A DNA stretch of 64,000 nt from the NCBI GenBank assembly GCA_021014325.1, contig CM037463.1, forward strand, positions 20,716,026-20,780,025, in the 5' to 3' direction. The DNA comes from Plazaster borealis (taxonomy: Eukaryota > Echinodermata > Asteroidea > Forcipulatida > Labidiasteridae). Shown in pieces: positions 44,707 to 55,519 of this stretch. Every line of letters begins with the position of its first letter. Within the stretch, counting starts at the first letter, position 1. Below the pieces are notes generated by a model, which saw nothing but the letters and a program-made list of their open reading frames with translations, had not been told where the DNA came from and did no database searches. Made by a program: the position numbers and the translations under genes.

Positions 44707-45426
44707 CTACCAAAGATAGGCGTAAAAATGTTCCATCATCATAAGAAACTCCTCGTTGTCGTTGTAGATTTGTTCAAGTTTTTCTTCTTCAGTCTCGTCT
44801 GATTTCTCTCTCATTCGTATCCATTCAGGAGAGTTTTCAATGCCCAAGTAATCGACTGCTATCGCTAATGACTCGTACCCCGACTTGCGCCGAAGAAGTT
44901 TTTTCTTCAGTTTTTTTCGGTGGAATTTTAGAATTGATGTTATCGCAGCATTCCATGTATCACCATTCATGGTTGCCAAGGTAATGCGGTCTCGGTTCAT
45001 TAACATACTGAGCCCGTCGACGCAATATGTCATGGCATAGTGGATGTGAAATTCAACAGAAGGATGGTAGTTTATGAATGTTATGATCCGGGCAGCACAG
45101 TCCACACATGGCGAGTAGTTGATGTAGAGTTCGTATTCAGTCATCTGCTGGGACATGCGCATCCTGGAAAAATAGTCTTCAAATGATAAAGACCAGTCCG
45201 CAGACTCAAGGTCATCTAGGAAAGCACACTCGGCATGTTGTGCTGGTGATTTTTTTGCTTTTCTTCTGCTGTGAAATATCCTTTCCGTTCTGGCACTTTG
45301 AACGACGAGAATGGCTTCATGTGGCCATTTATACCGCTTTGATCTCTTATGGCGCGGATCCCGTACGCCCGTTCTGATCATGATATCAATGTCATCTTCA
45401 CAACTGTGAGGCGCGTTGCTTGCCAT
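44707..45426 (-). CDS. AID/APOBEC-like cytidine deaminase, gene 5
   Basis: 239 residues, closest to gene 4 in its N terminus (MASNAPHSCEDDIDIMIRTG). HAE at 64-66 and PCVDC at 106-110 with 39 residues between them, LYINYS, HIHYAMTYCVDGLSML and TLATMNGDTW. The tail is short (NDNEEFLMMMEHFYAYLW then stop). Just downstream (44295-44672) lies repeat-like sequence similar in style to a repeat tail but readable only in shifted frames, so a former longer tail appears lost. The acceptor TTTTTGCAG is just upstream of the ATG and the intron to exon 1 is only 134 bp (45440-45573), the shortest of the set. Confidence 0.84.
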   Translation of the reverse strand: MASNAPHSCEDDIDIMIRTGVRDPRHKRSKRYKWPHEAILVVQSARTERIFHSRRKAKKSPAQHAECAFLDDLESADWSLSFEDYFSRMRMSQQMTEYELYINYSPCVDCAARIITFINYHPSVEFHIHYAMTYCVDGLSMLMNRDRITLATMNGDTWNAAITSILKFHRKKLKKKLLRRKSGYESLAIAVDYLGIENSPEWIRMREKSDETEEEKLEQIYNDNEEFLMMMEHFYAYLW

Positions 45427-45573
45427 GCTTTTAGGATTCCTGCAAAAATACAAATTATAGAAAGTCTTCATTTCGGCTCTTGTTGGTGTGTGAGGTAATA
45501 TTTCAATGAAACTACAGAACATGGTATAGGGCACTTTAAGATACATTATTAAATATGATCAACATGTACTTAC

Positions 45574-45974
45574 AGTTTGTGGATGTTAAGGTAATCCAGT
45601 TGGTCTCTGTACAAGGCCTGTGAATGCTTTTTGTGGACTTAGAAATGGTGGTCTCTTTTTGTAAGTTGCCGACAGTGCCTTCAAGAAATCTGCGTACATT
45701 GAAAAAAGTACTGGACAGCACAAGTATTTATGCAAATTTTTTTTTACTGGATATATAATTAACTGGTGCAGAGACAGTGGACAGTAGAAATGGTGATTGC
45801 AAAAGATGAGCTAATTTTCCAATTTTATTTCTGACAACTGTAGTATTGCGAAATCTTTGAGGCAAGCATCCAAGTTTACGTCTGACAACTGTGGTATTGC
45901 AAAATCTTTGAGACTAGCATCCAAGTTGATTTCTTACAACTGTGGTATTGCGAAATCTTTGAGGGAGTTTCCCC
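45574..45974 (-). promoter_or_regulatory. Gene 5 non-coding exon 1 (about 45574-45700) and promoter with three 61-bp repeats
   Basis: The donor GTAAGTACATG ends at 45573. A TATA-like GCATAAATAC lies at about 45724-45733. From about 45830 to 45975 a ~61-bp unit occurs three times, each with GTATTGCGAAATCTTTGAG or a close variant. The last copy carries GGGAGTTTCC (45963-45972), a full match to the NF-kB consensus GGGRNWYYCC. ATTGCGAAAT is close to a C/EBP site. Confidence 0.55.
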
Positions 45975-45979
45975 AATCG

Positions 45980-47910
45980 ATGTGTGATGTACTCGGAGAA
46001 GTGTTTAGGGAATTTGTCCATATGAGACAGGCATGATATTCTTCCTACTTTAATCTGATTGATGATTTGTTTTTTGCCCTTGGGGAAAAATCAGAAAAAT
46101 TGTGATTAAGTAGCCTGAAAAGTCTATTTGCCTACATCATGTGAATATGTCAGCCCTTGTACCGGAGTACTGTGTGTGAGCAAGCTGTTCACAACATGTA
46201 TGTAATCTTCGGGTAATGGGGCAAGCGTACCCTTGTTTGTTGATGTCATACTTGGGGGGGGGGGGGAAATCTGCCAGTGTTTGGCACATTATTCGGGCGT
46301 GGATTTAAAAGAGTGGTTCTAAAAAGTTAAGATCAAATAAGCATCCTTGTCCCAGAGTTTTAATTTTATTTCAATAATTAACAAATTATTTAAAACTGAT
46401 TTTATAAAATTTGTAATGATTATTTTTGTTGTTCAGATTTTTTCTTTGATATAATTTAAAACAAAAATTTGATTTCAGAAAAAAAAAAAAGTTCTTTGTT
46501 TAATGCGTTTTCTCGTTCCGATACGCGCGAGACTTGCACAGTATTATTTGTCCTTGTCATGTTCAAGTTTTTCATTGTCTGTCATAGATGCTTCACTTCT
46601 GTTCTCTGTGTCGGCTATGATTGCATTGTGTTTATAGGGTATTTCTAATGTCAATAGATAAAGTTTATTTTGTGACATCCATCGTTCGAACCTACATGAT
46701 AATGTAACTGTAAATAACCTGTACATGTTTTTGTAACTGCCATCATGGAATAGATGTTTATTGAATTTATTGAATGAAACAGAGAAAGGAGAAAACAAGT
46801 TGTCCACCAGTGTTAAACAAATTCACACTTTTCTCCAGGGTCTGTGTTTTTATAGTGGGCGTAAAAATGATAATATACAAATAAATGTTATCCGTTCTTT
46901 CTTCACACTTGTAAAATGTGTGTTGCCATTGTTGCGTGGAAATGTATAGGCCGTACAAAATAAATATTGCTGTACACAATTGCATGGCAGCGGGGAATTC
47001 CTCCAGTGTGACACACTCAACAGGAAATTGAAGAAAAAAAGTTGTTATCGGTTATATAAAAGGTATTTTTATTGCTCAGTGATAGTTTTTCTTCAAAATT
47101 GATACTTGATAATGTAAACAATACATTACAAATGGACACTCATACTAAACAACATGACACCTGATCGAGTCCATTTGTAAGAAAAAAGACAATCAAGATT
47201 AAAATAGATAGTTCTGTTCTCGGTAGACGTAATTTTACCGGGAACTTGAATTTTGGCTTTGAGCTACTTCAAGCATTCTAAATTTTCTATGCAGCCAATT
47301 GGTTCACCCACGAATCATGCAAGGTCTAGGAATATGACAAATTTCATGCGTGCTGCACGTGGTATATACGCATTTAACGCATAATTGTGCATTAATTTTC
47401 TTTTTTTTAATTTGCCCGTAAAGATAGCCAACTTACTGTGTGACGTCAAGTGGGAACTACTGTATCTATTTAGATGTAACTGATGTAGTTTATTCAGTTC
47501 AGATTGCCCCTTCACCAATTTTTCAAACATTTGAATACGTTTTAACTGTACAAAGAGTAAAAAAATCGAAACATAGGAAATTTTCAATCGGAATAAGCTA
47601 ATTTACTGCAACTGTAAAAACACTGAAGAAATACAAAATTTACAAAAGCCTAAATATCTTTAAGCATTTACAGTAATTGAATAATAGATTGTGTTTCCAT
47701 TTTGCCTCTGAGAAAGACTCTGCAAGGGTCGAAATGGCAGGCCATTATTTTTTTTTGCATTTACATGTACATGTATACCAAACATCATTTTGGTTGGTAT
47801 GCAGTTTACACAACTTGTTCTTATTTTTCACAATAATAACAAAAGTACACAATTTAAAGAAGCAAAATAACAGTATCAATGTAAAGGTCTAATTAATAAA
47901 CAAAAATTAA
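45980..47910. other. No gene recognised; upstream flank of gene 5
   Basis: AT-rich. 46760-47040 shares blocks with 50690-50950 and 56250-56460 (CACAATTGCATGGC, GGGAATTCC, AGTGTTAA), so the gene 5 flank is distantly related to those of genes 6 and 7. Poly-G at 46254-46266. Confidence 0.45.
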
Positions 47911-47913
47911 TGT

Positions 47914-48262
47914 TGGCTTGTGGTGGCCGAGCGGTCAAGTGCACTGGACTCAAGCTTTAGTGTTTCTGATCAGCAGAGTGTGGGTTCGAGTCCCAGTCTT
48001 GACACTTGTGTCCTTAAGGAAGACACTTGCCCATCGTTATTCATTGATTCGTCTTTCGGATGGGACATAAAGCCATTGGTCCCTTGTGCTGTGTAATGCA
48101 GGTATAAGAACCCAGTGACACTTATCAGAGTTTCCGGCAGTGGTTACCACCTTGTAAACCCTTATATGGAGCTACATAAATGGGTCTCATAGTTCAAGAA
48201 TCTGTCTTGAAAAAAATATTAACAAGCGCTTTGAGACGCCCTTAGATAAAGCCCTACATACA
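47914..48262 (+). mobile_element. tRNA-derived SINE, gene 6 unit
   Basis: The head GTGGCCGAGCGGTCAAGTGC .. GGGTTCGAGTCCCAGTCTTG has the A and B boxes of a Leu/Ser-type tRNA. The body includes GGATGGGACATAAAGCCATT and TGTAATGCAGGTATAAGAAC and the tail AAGCGCTTTGAGACGCCC. Related body and tail sequences occur reversed at 1640-1890 and 19290-19530 next to the LINE 3' ends, suggesting a shared 3' module. Confidence 0.7.
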
Positions 48263-48414
48263 AACTAGTTGTTATTAGTACGAAAAACATCCTGAATGAT
48301 GAAAAACCCCACTCTTCATTGTTCGTGACATACACAAGAACAAAAAGTGATAAATAGTAATTGAAATTTTGAAAATTACCGTGAATAAATGTACCTCTCC
48401 TCATAGCCTTCCCT

Positions 48415-49062
48415 TTATATTTCTGCAAGTGTTTCTGTAGCAGTCCTGTCTGCTGTCTCTCTCCAATTTATCCATTGAGAAGAGTTCTCAATGCTCAAGT
48501 ATTTAACTACTGAGGCTAAGGACTCATACCCTGACTTATCCCAACGATTGTTCTTCAAAATTGTGTTTTTTGGTTTGTAATAGTGTAGAATTGCTCTTAT
48601 CACAAACTGCCATGTATCACTATTCATGGTTGCCAAGGTAATGCCCTTTTGATGCTTTAACTTTCTGAGGCCGTCGCCGCCATCCTTGTATGTCATGGCA
48701 TAGTGGATGTGAAATTCAACATGAGGGTGGTTATTTATGAATGTTATGATCCGGTTGGCACAATCTACACATGGCGAGTTATTGATGTAGAGTTCATAAT
48801 TGGTCATCTGCTCGAACATGCTCATCAGAGGAACAGAGTCTTCAAATTGAAGTTCATCAAGGAAGGCACACTCGGCATGTTGTGCTGGCATTCTTTCTCT
48901 CAGTATGCTGTGATAAATCTTCAGTTTGGTACTTTGAACTATAAGAATGGTTTTCGATTGCCATGCATATCTTTGGTCTTTAAAATGTCGCCAATCTCGT
49001 ACGCCCGTTCTAAGCATGATTTCAGCGTCCTCTTTCCAACTGTTCTGCGCGTAGCTTGCCAT
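48415..49062 (-). CDS. AID/APOBEC-like cytidine deaminase, gene 6
   Basis: 215 residues, sister of gene 7. HAE at 62-64, PCVDC at 97-101, 32 residues between, LYINNS before PC (Asn where the others have Tyr), HIHYAMTYKDGGDGLRKLKH and TLATMNSDTW. The N terminus MASYAQNSWKEDAEIMLRTG is shared with gene 7. It ends at ETLAEI with TAA where gene 7 reads on through IHREGYKDSEG; a few substitutions changed that codon, so gene 6 lacks the acidic tail. The acceptor is GATACAG at 49080 and the donor of exon 1 is at 49962. A G-rich minisatellite lies inside the 883-bp intron. A tRNA-derived SINE sits directly downstream (47914-48262). Confidence 0.84.
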   Translation of the reverse strand: MASYAQNSWKEDAEIMLRTGVRDWRHFKDQRYAWQSKTILIVQSTKLKIYHSILRERMPAQHAECAFLDELQFEDSVPLMSMFEQMTNYELYINNSPCVDCANRIITFINNHPHVEFHIHYAMTYKDGGDGLRKLKHQKGITLATMNSDTWQFVIRAILHYYKPKNTILKNNRWDKSGYESLASVVKYLSIENSSQWINWRETADRTATETLAEI

Positions 49063-49242
49063 TCTGGTATGTATGATACCTGTATCATACAGACAAAATA
49101 AACATCTCAGCTTTTGGTAATATTCAAAAAGCACATCTTTATTTTGTGTCAATAGTTGTTGTGTTATTCAGACTTTGATCTTAGCGGCCGCCTACTTGAC
49201 AAATATGAGTGGAAACAGGGGCTGGCAAGTAAAATCCTTAAA

Positions 49243-49690
49243 TAAAAGTACAGGGAGGGGGCAGAGCAGGGCGGGGGAAGGGGCAGGGGCAAGGGCAGAG
49301 CACTACATACAGGGGGGGGCAGAGTAGGGCAGGGGCAGTGCAGGGGGAAGAGCAGGGCAGGGGGCAGAGCAGGGCAGGGGGAAGAGCAGGGCAAGGAATG
49401 AGCAGGGCAGGGGCAGAGCAGGGGAAGAGCTGGCAGGGGGCAGAGCAAGACGGGGGCAGGGCAGGCGCAGAGCTGGGCAGGGGGCAGAAAGAGCATGGCG
49501 GGGGGCAGAGCAAGACGGGGGCAGGGCAGGCGCAGAGCTGGGCAGGGGGCAGAAAGAGCATGGCGGGGGGGGGCAGAGTAGAGTGGGGGGGGGCAGAGTA
49601 GAGTAGGCGGGGGAAGAGTAGGCAGGCTGCAGGGCAGAGCAGGGCAGGAGGAAAAAGAGGGGCAGGGGAACAGAGCGTGGAGGGGAACAG
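49243..49690. repeat. GGGGCAGAGCAGGGCAGG minisatellite in the intron of gene 6
   Basis: Irregular 6-18-bp units of GGGCAGAGCAGGGCAGG type fill most of the region, with poly-G runs at 49568 and 49588. A 60-bp block is directly repeated (49440-49500 and 49501-49565). It lies between the acceptor and exon 1 of gene 6. Open frames across it are composition artefacts. Confidence 0.85.
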
Positions 49691-49962
49691 CAGAAAAACC
49701 TCTTGGCTAAATTATCATTTGATTTGTGCAAGCTTTAGAAAAACGTGTAAGATCATAATCATCCTTTTAAACACATTTCGTGTGGGCTGATACGTGTATT
49801 GATGTTCTTATTGTGTGCAACCCCAAAAAATTTAATCGGTTTTATATACCCATACTCCAGTTGAGCGAAAGGCTGAACTTTAGAAAATAAATGTGTGTGT
49901 AATATTGTCGTACTTTAATAAACCATACAGTTACTCTGTAAAAATAATCAACATGTACTTAC

Positions 49963-50250
49963 AGTTGGTGGATGGTTGGTTCGTCCAGTTGGTCTTTAAG
50001 TATACCTTTTGTTAAAAGGGTGATGTCTTGTTGATAATTTGCAGGCAGGGGTTTCAAGAAATTTGCAATTCATGCAACAATGCTAAAACTGGGTATAGAC
50101 CAATAGATCAATAGATCATGGACCGTAGAAAGGGAGGTATTGCCAAACCGCTGAGGGGAAGCCCCCAATTCATTCCTGATGACTAGACACTCGGACCTTG
50201 ACTGCTGCAGGAGAAATGTTTGAGAGAAGTCATTCGTGCCAAGTAATATT
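49963..50250 (-). promoter_or_regulatory. Gene 6 non-coding exon 1 (about 49963-50070) and promoter
   Basis: The donor GTAAGTACATG ends at 49962. A weak TATA-like TCTATACCC lies at about 50092-50100. The composite element TATTGCCAAACCGCTGAGGG with GGGGAAGCCCCC is at 50138-50165. The whole block is nearly identical to that of gene 7. Confidence 0.58.
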
Positions 50251-50432
50251 CCCATTATTTGAAATTAAAAATCTTGGTATTGGAAAATCCTACTGATTGT
50301 ATTTGTACACTCTTTAAAACTTGATCTGAACATAAGCTTTGTTGTAATAAAACATATATTAAACTTAATCAATCACAAGGGAAACTGACTGGGTAAATTT
50401 TAATTCTATTTTGGGTTGAACAAAGAAGAATT

Positions 50433-50505
50433 GACTAGAATGGGATTTGAACCTGCCGACCTTCGGATTAACCTGCCGGTGCTCAACCAACTGAGCTATC
50501 TAGCC
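50433..50505 (-). pseudogene. tRNA-Asn-like relic, gene 6 unit
   Basis: On the minus strand GGCTAGA pairs with TCTAGTC (7 bp). The D arm is GCTCAGTTGGTTGAGC, the anticodon arm region is CGGCAGGTTAATCCG with GTT in the loop, and the B box is GGTTCAAATCCC. The T stem does not pair well. It may be a decayed tRNA or a SINE head. Confidence 0.45.
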
Positions 50506-51709
50506 CTAATGTTGGCGGTCTCCCTAATTTGCCAATATCTTTGTTCGGGGTGCCAGTCAGAAGCCATTCAAGCTTAATACAAAATGTATGCATCCACCCA
50601 GTGGTGCGTTTATGTTAAGGAAAAGGGGTGGCTTGTGGGCCATCCACCCCCTTGATAGACGTAACTTCATATTGTTTTATATTGGACTGAGTTGAAATTG
50701 AAATGGAACAGGAAAAAAGAAAAGGAAAAACACTTTGTTGTCCCTTCTTAAAATTTTCAAACTTGTAAAACGTGTGTTGAGATTGTGCAGGCCATGCAAA
50801 AGAAATGTTGTGTTTCTGATGCATGTGTCATAGTCACGATTTCAGACTGTACACAATTGCATGGCGTGGGGAATTCCACCTTTGTGAAACTGAACAGGAA
50901 GGAGAAAAACAAGTTGTTAGCCAGTGTTAACAACCTTTACACTTGACTTGATTGTTCCAGGGTCCTTTTATTGACTACATTACTCAGTGATGTTTTTTTC
51001 ACCAAACTTGATATACTTGATAATATTTTCTGGGCAAGTTTGTGTCAAATAAAAGTGGGTTATTGTTGAATTGTGGCATACCAAACTACAGGGGAGAAGT
51101 ACATGTAGAGCCTTATACATGTTTGTGTACAAACCGAGTAACACGCTACATGTACCCAGAAAATGTGTACACCTACATGTATTTCAATGAAATTTTTCCG
51201 GTTTAATTGTGTAGTGTTTGTTTAGAGATGATTCAATTCTGTACTTCATCACTGTAAGCCCAGACACGCCTAATAATGGTGTAAATGTTTTGGCTCATTT
51301 TTTGTCATGTCAGAGTCAAAACGTCCTATCTCCTAAAATAGCCCTGATGTACACACAAAAAAGTACACGCCGAGATACAATGTTTTTGCACTGATGCAAT
51401 GTTTTAAAAAACAAAATAATCTCTTTTTATTAAAAAACAAAATAATGTGTTTTTTTTAATTTTGTAAAGATACTACATAAAGTTTGAATTCATTTGAAAA
51501 TGAAAATCAGGGCATCTATACAGGACCTCTCAGCCCAGTTTATACTTCCACAAGAATGAAAATGGGAAGGGACTTTGTTGTCTCAAGTTCAGAACTAACA
51601 ATTCGGTCAAGTTGTTGTGCCCGGCTCTGCAAAACATTCGCTTCAAATGAAAAATTGCGATGTCAAATTCACTTTGCATTCGCATTCGCATGAAGAATGA
51701 ACCAGGCTT

Positions 51710-52860
51710 TATTCTGATAAGTTTTGTTTGGGTTTTTCAATTCAATTAAAAAATGTTTTATTAAAACATGTATCGCAGTTAAAAAACTGAATTGCACATG
51801 CACACAACAAATATGTTAAAAATACATCAAATAGAAATTAACAATAGGATATACATTGTAAAAAATACATTGGAAAAAACCCAGAAGGCACAAGATATAC
51901 ACACATAATTTTATTAAAAGGAATTTAAAAGACTGACGATTTGTGGGATTGCACTTTGCTTGTAACGAACAGTTCGACATTTGGGCGGGTCATATTTGTT
52001 TATGTGTCTTATAGGTTGAGGTAGGTCAAATCCAGTTGCTCCTGCTTTTTGCATTTTGGTAAAATACCACTTATGGGCCGCTCTGGTGGGTTAAAGATTA
52101 ATTGTATGATACCTGATTGCTCTTGTTTACCTTGTTTACATAAGATTTTTTTAAATTTTTCTGTTAAACAGAAACAAAAGCAATAAATACCAAAATCTTT
52201 TGTGGGAATAAAGATAAAAAGATCAGATCATATTCATTTTTTATATCATCTTGTGAGGTAAGTGGTGTTTGAAGCTTTGCATGGTGTGGAAAATAAGAAC
52301 ATTCTCATCTGGTAAGGTGTCGCACACCATACTGCTCTTACATGTAAATCTGTTTGAGGTGAAAGAGTACTCATTAACGACCTGGCTTGATCTAAGGCTC
52401 ATAGAGCGGGAATTTTCAGTTTCAGGAAAACCATTTGCTGAATCTACCCGAATTGTAAGTTTTTATGGCAAGTTACCGCTGTTCTCAAAATTATGTATCC
52501 ACCCCAACTCTCAGTAACATTTTGCCAGTGAGTTGACCAACCATTCAAAACTATTCAACTGCACCTGCTCGGGTTGTGTATGGCTGCACAACTGTTGACC
52601 GAACTATCTTTAAAAAAAAAAAACCTTTTTTTTTTCCCCTCGGAAAATTAGTAAGAATATTATTAACCAACCTTGATGTACATATTAAACACCAATAAGA
52701 AGTATATTAATTCTGTAAAAGGGATTGTATACGTTTGGAAAATGGAACGTGTTGTTTGTTTCAATCCTATATAGTTGTAGATAAATACCATAAAACTAAC
52801 CGGTGAAAATTTCATTTCAAGCGTTTTTGAGATATTGCCGAAAATCTGGAGTGGTTCCAC
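51710..52860. other. No gene recognised
   Basis: AT-rich. At 52451-52495 GTAAGTTTTTATGGCAAGTT ACCGCTGTTCTCAAAATTAT resembles the ATIC donor-adjacent sequence of unit 3 (30298-30320), possibly a fourth trace of the copied intron start. Confidence 0.35.
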
Positions 52861-52861
52861 G

Positions 52862-53465
52862 CAGGAAGAGTGTGGGTTCGAGTCCCGGTCTTGACCCTTG
52901 CGTCCTCTGGCTTATCCCCAGGTTTTTTCAAAATTGTGTGGCATTCTGAACCCAAATCTTTGGATGGTTGGCCGATTGTACTTGGTGTTTATCTTGGTTT
53001 TAAAAGCTCTGTGCAATCTGGAGCATTCTTTGGTTTTCTCTTGATGTTTTTAGTTTAAAAAAACTTAAAAACCAAAAACCAAAGTTGTTTTGTGTATGCA
53101 TATCAATTGAAATCTGTGCGTATCGGGTTGCAAATCGTCTGTATCTGCCTTATATAAACTAGCTTGTGCATGGGGAGAACCCTGGTCCTTAATGGAGACA
53201 CTTAACTATTGTTATTCATTGCTTCGTCTTTTAGATGGGACATAAAGCCATTGGTCCCTCGTGTTGTGTAATGCAGGTATAAGAACCCAGTTACATTTAT
53301 CAGAGTTTCTGGCAGTGATTACTTTATTGTGCTGCAGCACCTTGTAAACCCTTATAAGGTGCTACTTAAATGGGTCTTACAGTTCAAAAACTTTAAAAAC
53401 CTGTCTTAAAGAAATTTTTTAATAAGTGCTTTGAAACGCCCGTAGATAAAGCGCCACATAAAAAC
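52862..53465 (+). mobile_element. tRNA-derived SINE, gene 7 unit, interrupted
   Basis: The B box part (GTGTGGGTTCGAGTCCCGGT) starts the copy. After about 52910 unrelated sequence intervenes up to about 53185, then the body (TAGATGGGACATAAAGCCAT) and the tail (AAGTGCTTTGAAACGCCC) continue. The head with the A box is missing. Confidence 0.62.
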
Positions 53466-53602
53466 TAGTTATTAAAAAAAACAAAAAACCATGAATGATG
53501 AAAAACTCCACTCATTGTTCATGACATACACAAGAACAAAAAGTGATAACTAGTAATTGACTGGGGAAAATTACAGTAAATAAATATACCTTTAAAAATG
53601 AC

Positions 53603-54718
53603 TCAAGCATGATTACTAAAGCAACAACAAAACAAACTACAGAATGATCTGGGCTTAAAATTATTGTAAGAAACTTCCTCCTCGTCATAACATAATTCCT
53701 CCTCCCCCTCCCGTTCCCCTACCAACTCCTCCTCCTCCTCCTCCTCCTCCCCCTCCTTGACTTCCCACTCCCCCTCCTCCTCCTCCAGTTCCCACTCCTC
53801 CTCCTCCTCCTCTTCCCACCCCTCCCCCTCCTCCTCCTCCTCCTCCTCCTCCTCCCCCTCCACCTCCTCCTCCACCTCCTCCTCATCATAATAATAATGT
53901 CCCATAGCCTTGTGGCCGCTTGGGTGACCCTGCACTCTTGACGGTTGGGATCCACTCTTCTCGGTGTTCAGCCAGTCTGATGAGTTCCCCGGTCTGTTTC
54001 CCCGTCCAGTCGTTGATATCATCGATCCATATTTGCTTTGGGCGCCCTCACTATCCTTATAGCCTTCCCTATGTATTTTTGCAAGTGTTTCTTTTGCAGT
54101 CCTGTCTGCTGTCTCTCTAAACTCTATCCATTGAGGAGAGTTCTCAATGCCCAAGTATTTAACTTCTCGCATAAATGACTCATACCCTGACTTATCCAAA
54201 TGCATTTTCATCAAACTTGGTGATTCTGGTTTGTGAATCTTTAGAATTGCTCTGATCACACACTGCCATGTATCACTATTCATGGTTGCCAAGGTAATGC
54301 CCTTTTGATGCCTCAACTTTCTGAGGCCGTCGCCGCCATCCTTGTATGTCATGGCATAGTGGATGTGAAATTTAACACAAGGGTGGTTATTTATGAATGT
54401 TATGATCTGGTTGGCACAATCTACACATGGCGAGTAGTTGATGTAGAGTTCATATTTGATCATTTGCTCGCACATATAATTCCAACCCCAAGACTCGTCT
54501 GACTCAAGTTCATCAAGGAAGGCACACTCGGCATGTTGTGCTGGCATTCTTTGTCTCGGTATGCTGTGATAAATCTTCAGTTTGGTACTTTGAACTAAAA
54601 GAATGGTTTTCGATTGCCATGCATATCTTTGGTCTTTAAAACGTCGCCGATCCTGTACGCCTGTTCTAAGCATGATTTCAGCGTCCTCTTTCCAACTGTT
54701 CTGCACGTATCTTGCCAT
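53603..54718 (-). CDS. AID/APOBEC-like deaminase with Glu-rich tail and Cys-rich C terminus, gene 7
   Basis: 371 residues. The deaminase domain (about 1-215) has HAE at 62-64, PCVDC at 97-101, LYINYS, HIHYAMTYKDGGDGLRKLRH and TLATMNSDTW. A linker of about 55 residues (DSEGAQSKYGS..QPSRVQGHPSGHKAMG) leads to a tract of about 75 residues made almost only of Glu with some Gly, Trp and Val. The last 22 residues end FCSLFCCCFSNHA. The Cys cluster could be a lipidation or metal site; that is inference. The tail DNA on the + strand is a CTC/CCT repeat (53680-53895), so length polymorphism is likely. The acceptor TTTTACAG is at 54732; exon 1 donor at 55519. Confidence 0.83.
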   Translation of the reverse strand: MARYVQNSWKEDAEIMLRTGVQDRRRFKDQRYAWQSKTILLVQSTKLKIYHSIPRQRMPAQHAECAFLDELESDESWGWNYMCEQMIKYELYINYSPCVDCANQIITFINNHPCVKFHIHYAMTYKDGGDGLRKLRHQKGITLATMNSDTWQCVIRAILKIHKPESPSLMKMHLDKSGYESFMREVKYLGIENSPQWIEFRETADRTAKETLAKIHREGYKDSEGAQSKYGSMISTTGRGNRPGNSSDWLNTEKSGSQPSRVQGHPSGHKAMGHYYYDEEEVEEEVEGEEEEEEEEEGEGWEEEEEEEWELEEEEGEWEVKEGEEEEEEEELVGEREGEEELCYDEEEVSYNNFKPRSFCSLFCCCFSNHA

Positions 54719-54902
54719 ACTGGTATGATACCTGTAAAAGTACAGACAAAATGCACATCTCAGCTTTTGGTAATATTTAAAAAGCACATCTTTATTTTGT
54801 GTCTATATAGTTGTTGTGTTATTCAGACTTTGATCTTAGCGGCCGCCTGCTTGACAAATATGAGTGGAAACAGGGGCGAGCAAGTAAAATCCTTAAATAA
54901 AA

Positions 54903-55250
54903 GTATGGGGAGGGGGCAGAGCAGGGTGGGGGAAGGGGCAGGGGCAGGGGCAGAGCACTACATACAGGGGGGCAGAGTAGGGCAGGGGCAGGGCAGGGGG
55001 AAGAGCAGGCCAGGGGGAAGAGCAGGGCAAGGAACGAGCAGGGCAGGGGCAGAGCTGACAGGGGGCAGAGCAGGACAGGGCAGGGGCAGACCTGGGCAGG
55101 GGGCAGAGAAGAGCATGGCGGGGGGGGGGGGGCAGAGTAGAGTAGGCAGGGGGAAGAGTACTTAGGGGCAGTAGGCAGGACGCAGGGCAGCAGAGCAGGG
55201 CAGGAGGAAAAAGTGGGGCAGGGGAACAGAGCGTGGAGGGGGATAGCAGA
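54903..55250. repeat. GGGGCAGAGCAGGGCAGG minisatellite in the intron of gene 7
   Basis: It is the counterpart of the gene 6 intron minisatellite, shorter by about 100 bp, with a G-run of about 12 at 55120. It is flanked by the same unique sequence (AGCGGCCGCCT.. and AAAAACCTCTTGGCTAAATT). Confidence 0.85.
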
Positions 55251-55519
55251 AAAACCTCTTGGCTAAATTATCATTTGATTTGTGCAAGCTTTAGAAAAAC
55301 GTGTAAGATAATATCATCCTTTTAAACACATTTCGTCGGGGCTGATATGTGTATTGATGTTCTTATTGTGTGCAACCCCAAAAAATTTAATCAGTTTTAT
55401 ATAACCATACTTCAGTTGACAAAAGGCTGAAAATTATAAAATAAATGTGTATTGTGTAATATTGTCGTACTTTAATAAACCATACATTTACTCTGTAAAA
55501 ATGATCAACATGTACTTAC

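Larger units (their letters stand above)
47914..51710. repeat. Tandem duplication unit of gene 6
   Basis: SINE, deaminase, G-rich minisatellite in the intron, exon 1/promoter, tRNA-like relic and a tail (50560-51700) appear in the same order at 52862-57000 with gene 7. The unit spacing is about 5.6 kb. Confidence 0.8.

Noticed and set aside
49164..49731. Long open frames, rich in Pro/Cys/Ala on one strand and Gly/Gln on the other, over the GGGCAG repeat
   Set aside because: They exist in several frames on both strands because of the repeat composition, and they lie in the intron of gene 6.
50433..50505. Functional tRNA gene
   Set aside because: The T stem does not pair and the copy number follows the segmental duplication; it fits a relic better.
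53719..53955. Arg-rich reading frame overlapping the end of gene 7
   Set aside because: It is a frame-shifted reading of the poly-Glu tract. The Glu frame is continuous with the deaminase domain, so it is the real one.
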